NCBI GenBank assembly: GCA_044450785.1
Contig: JBIOJM010000141.1
Coordinates: forward strand, 1-23,377
From: JBIOJM01 sp044450785
GTDB taxonomy: Bacteria; Planctomycetota; Planctomycetia; Isosphaerales; Isosphaeraceae
Direction of reading: 5' to 3'
DNA length: 23,377 nt
Positions 23,360-23,377 of this stretch are shown one piece after another. The notes beneath the pieces are model-generated. The model worked only from the letters and a program-made list of their open reading frames with translations, made no database searches and was not told the DNA's origin. Made by a program: the position numbers and the translations under genes. Every line of letters begins with the position of its first letter. Positions within the stretch are counted from its first letter, which is position 1.

Positions 23360-23377
23360 TGTTCCTGTCCTCCCGCC

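Overview
The window looks like chromosomal DNA from a GC-rich planctomycete, probably of the Isosphaeraceae/Gemmataceae kind. This is inferred from the gene types (a very long secreted HEAT-repeat protein, a two-domain acetylxylan-esterase-like hydrolase, an adaptor protein with a huge Gly/Ser insert, a Pro/Gly-rich lipoprotein) and from the many palindromic intergenic repeats. No rRNA, tRNA, CRISPR array, transposase or phage gene was seen. Long open frames opposite the true genes are a by-product of the high GC content.

Layout. 1-700: a 146-bp nested palindrome, a GC-rich hairpin repeat and the decayed remains of two small genes. 725-2227 (-): glycerol kinase, starting at TTG. 2465-2941 (+): a small three-helix membrane protein, convergent and overlapping at its end with a GT-C-type membrane glycosyltransferase (2914-4275, -). 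4777-7384 (+): a run of a metallo-beta-lactamase-fold hydrolase, two tandem membrane-anchored tyrosine/dual-specificity phosphatases and a hotdog thioesterase. 7397-8395 (-): a secreted class-A-beta-lactamase-like serine hydrolase. 8427-8667: a second copy of the 146-bp element next to another inverted-repeat element. 8682-12251 (-): a 1189-aa HEAT-repeat protein. 12535-14052 (+): a peptidoglycan amidase whose frame runs far into the antisense of an HlyD/MacA-type adaptor (13516-15501, -). 15890-17965 (-): the esterase. 18176-20360 (+): Mn-type superoxide dismutase, a lipoprotein and an RluA-type pseudouridine synthase. 20461-23359 (-): greA and a MacB-like ABC permease/ATPase pair.

Functional themes. 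Several products act at the cell envelope: amidase, beta-lactamase-like hydrolase, glycosyltransferase, lipoprotein, HEAT protein, and adaptor plus ABC exporter. The adaptor lies about 5.6 kb from the ABC pair, so a shared MacAB-type pump is possible but not shown.

The strongest unexplained signal is between the genes. There are at least four kinds of nested palindrome, one present twice at about 95% identity. There are also three unrelated heptanucleotide tandem arrays, two of them arranged as inverted pairs; one pair overlaps a gene start and the other directly follows a stop codon. A terminator-shaped hairpin sits in the greA leader. Two genes (first phosphatase and amidase) have 3' ends that read into a neighbour in the wrong frame or strand, which suggests recent frameshifts or assembly errors. 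I found no clearly new multi-gene system.
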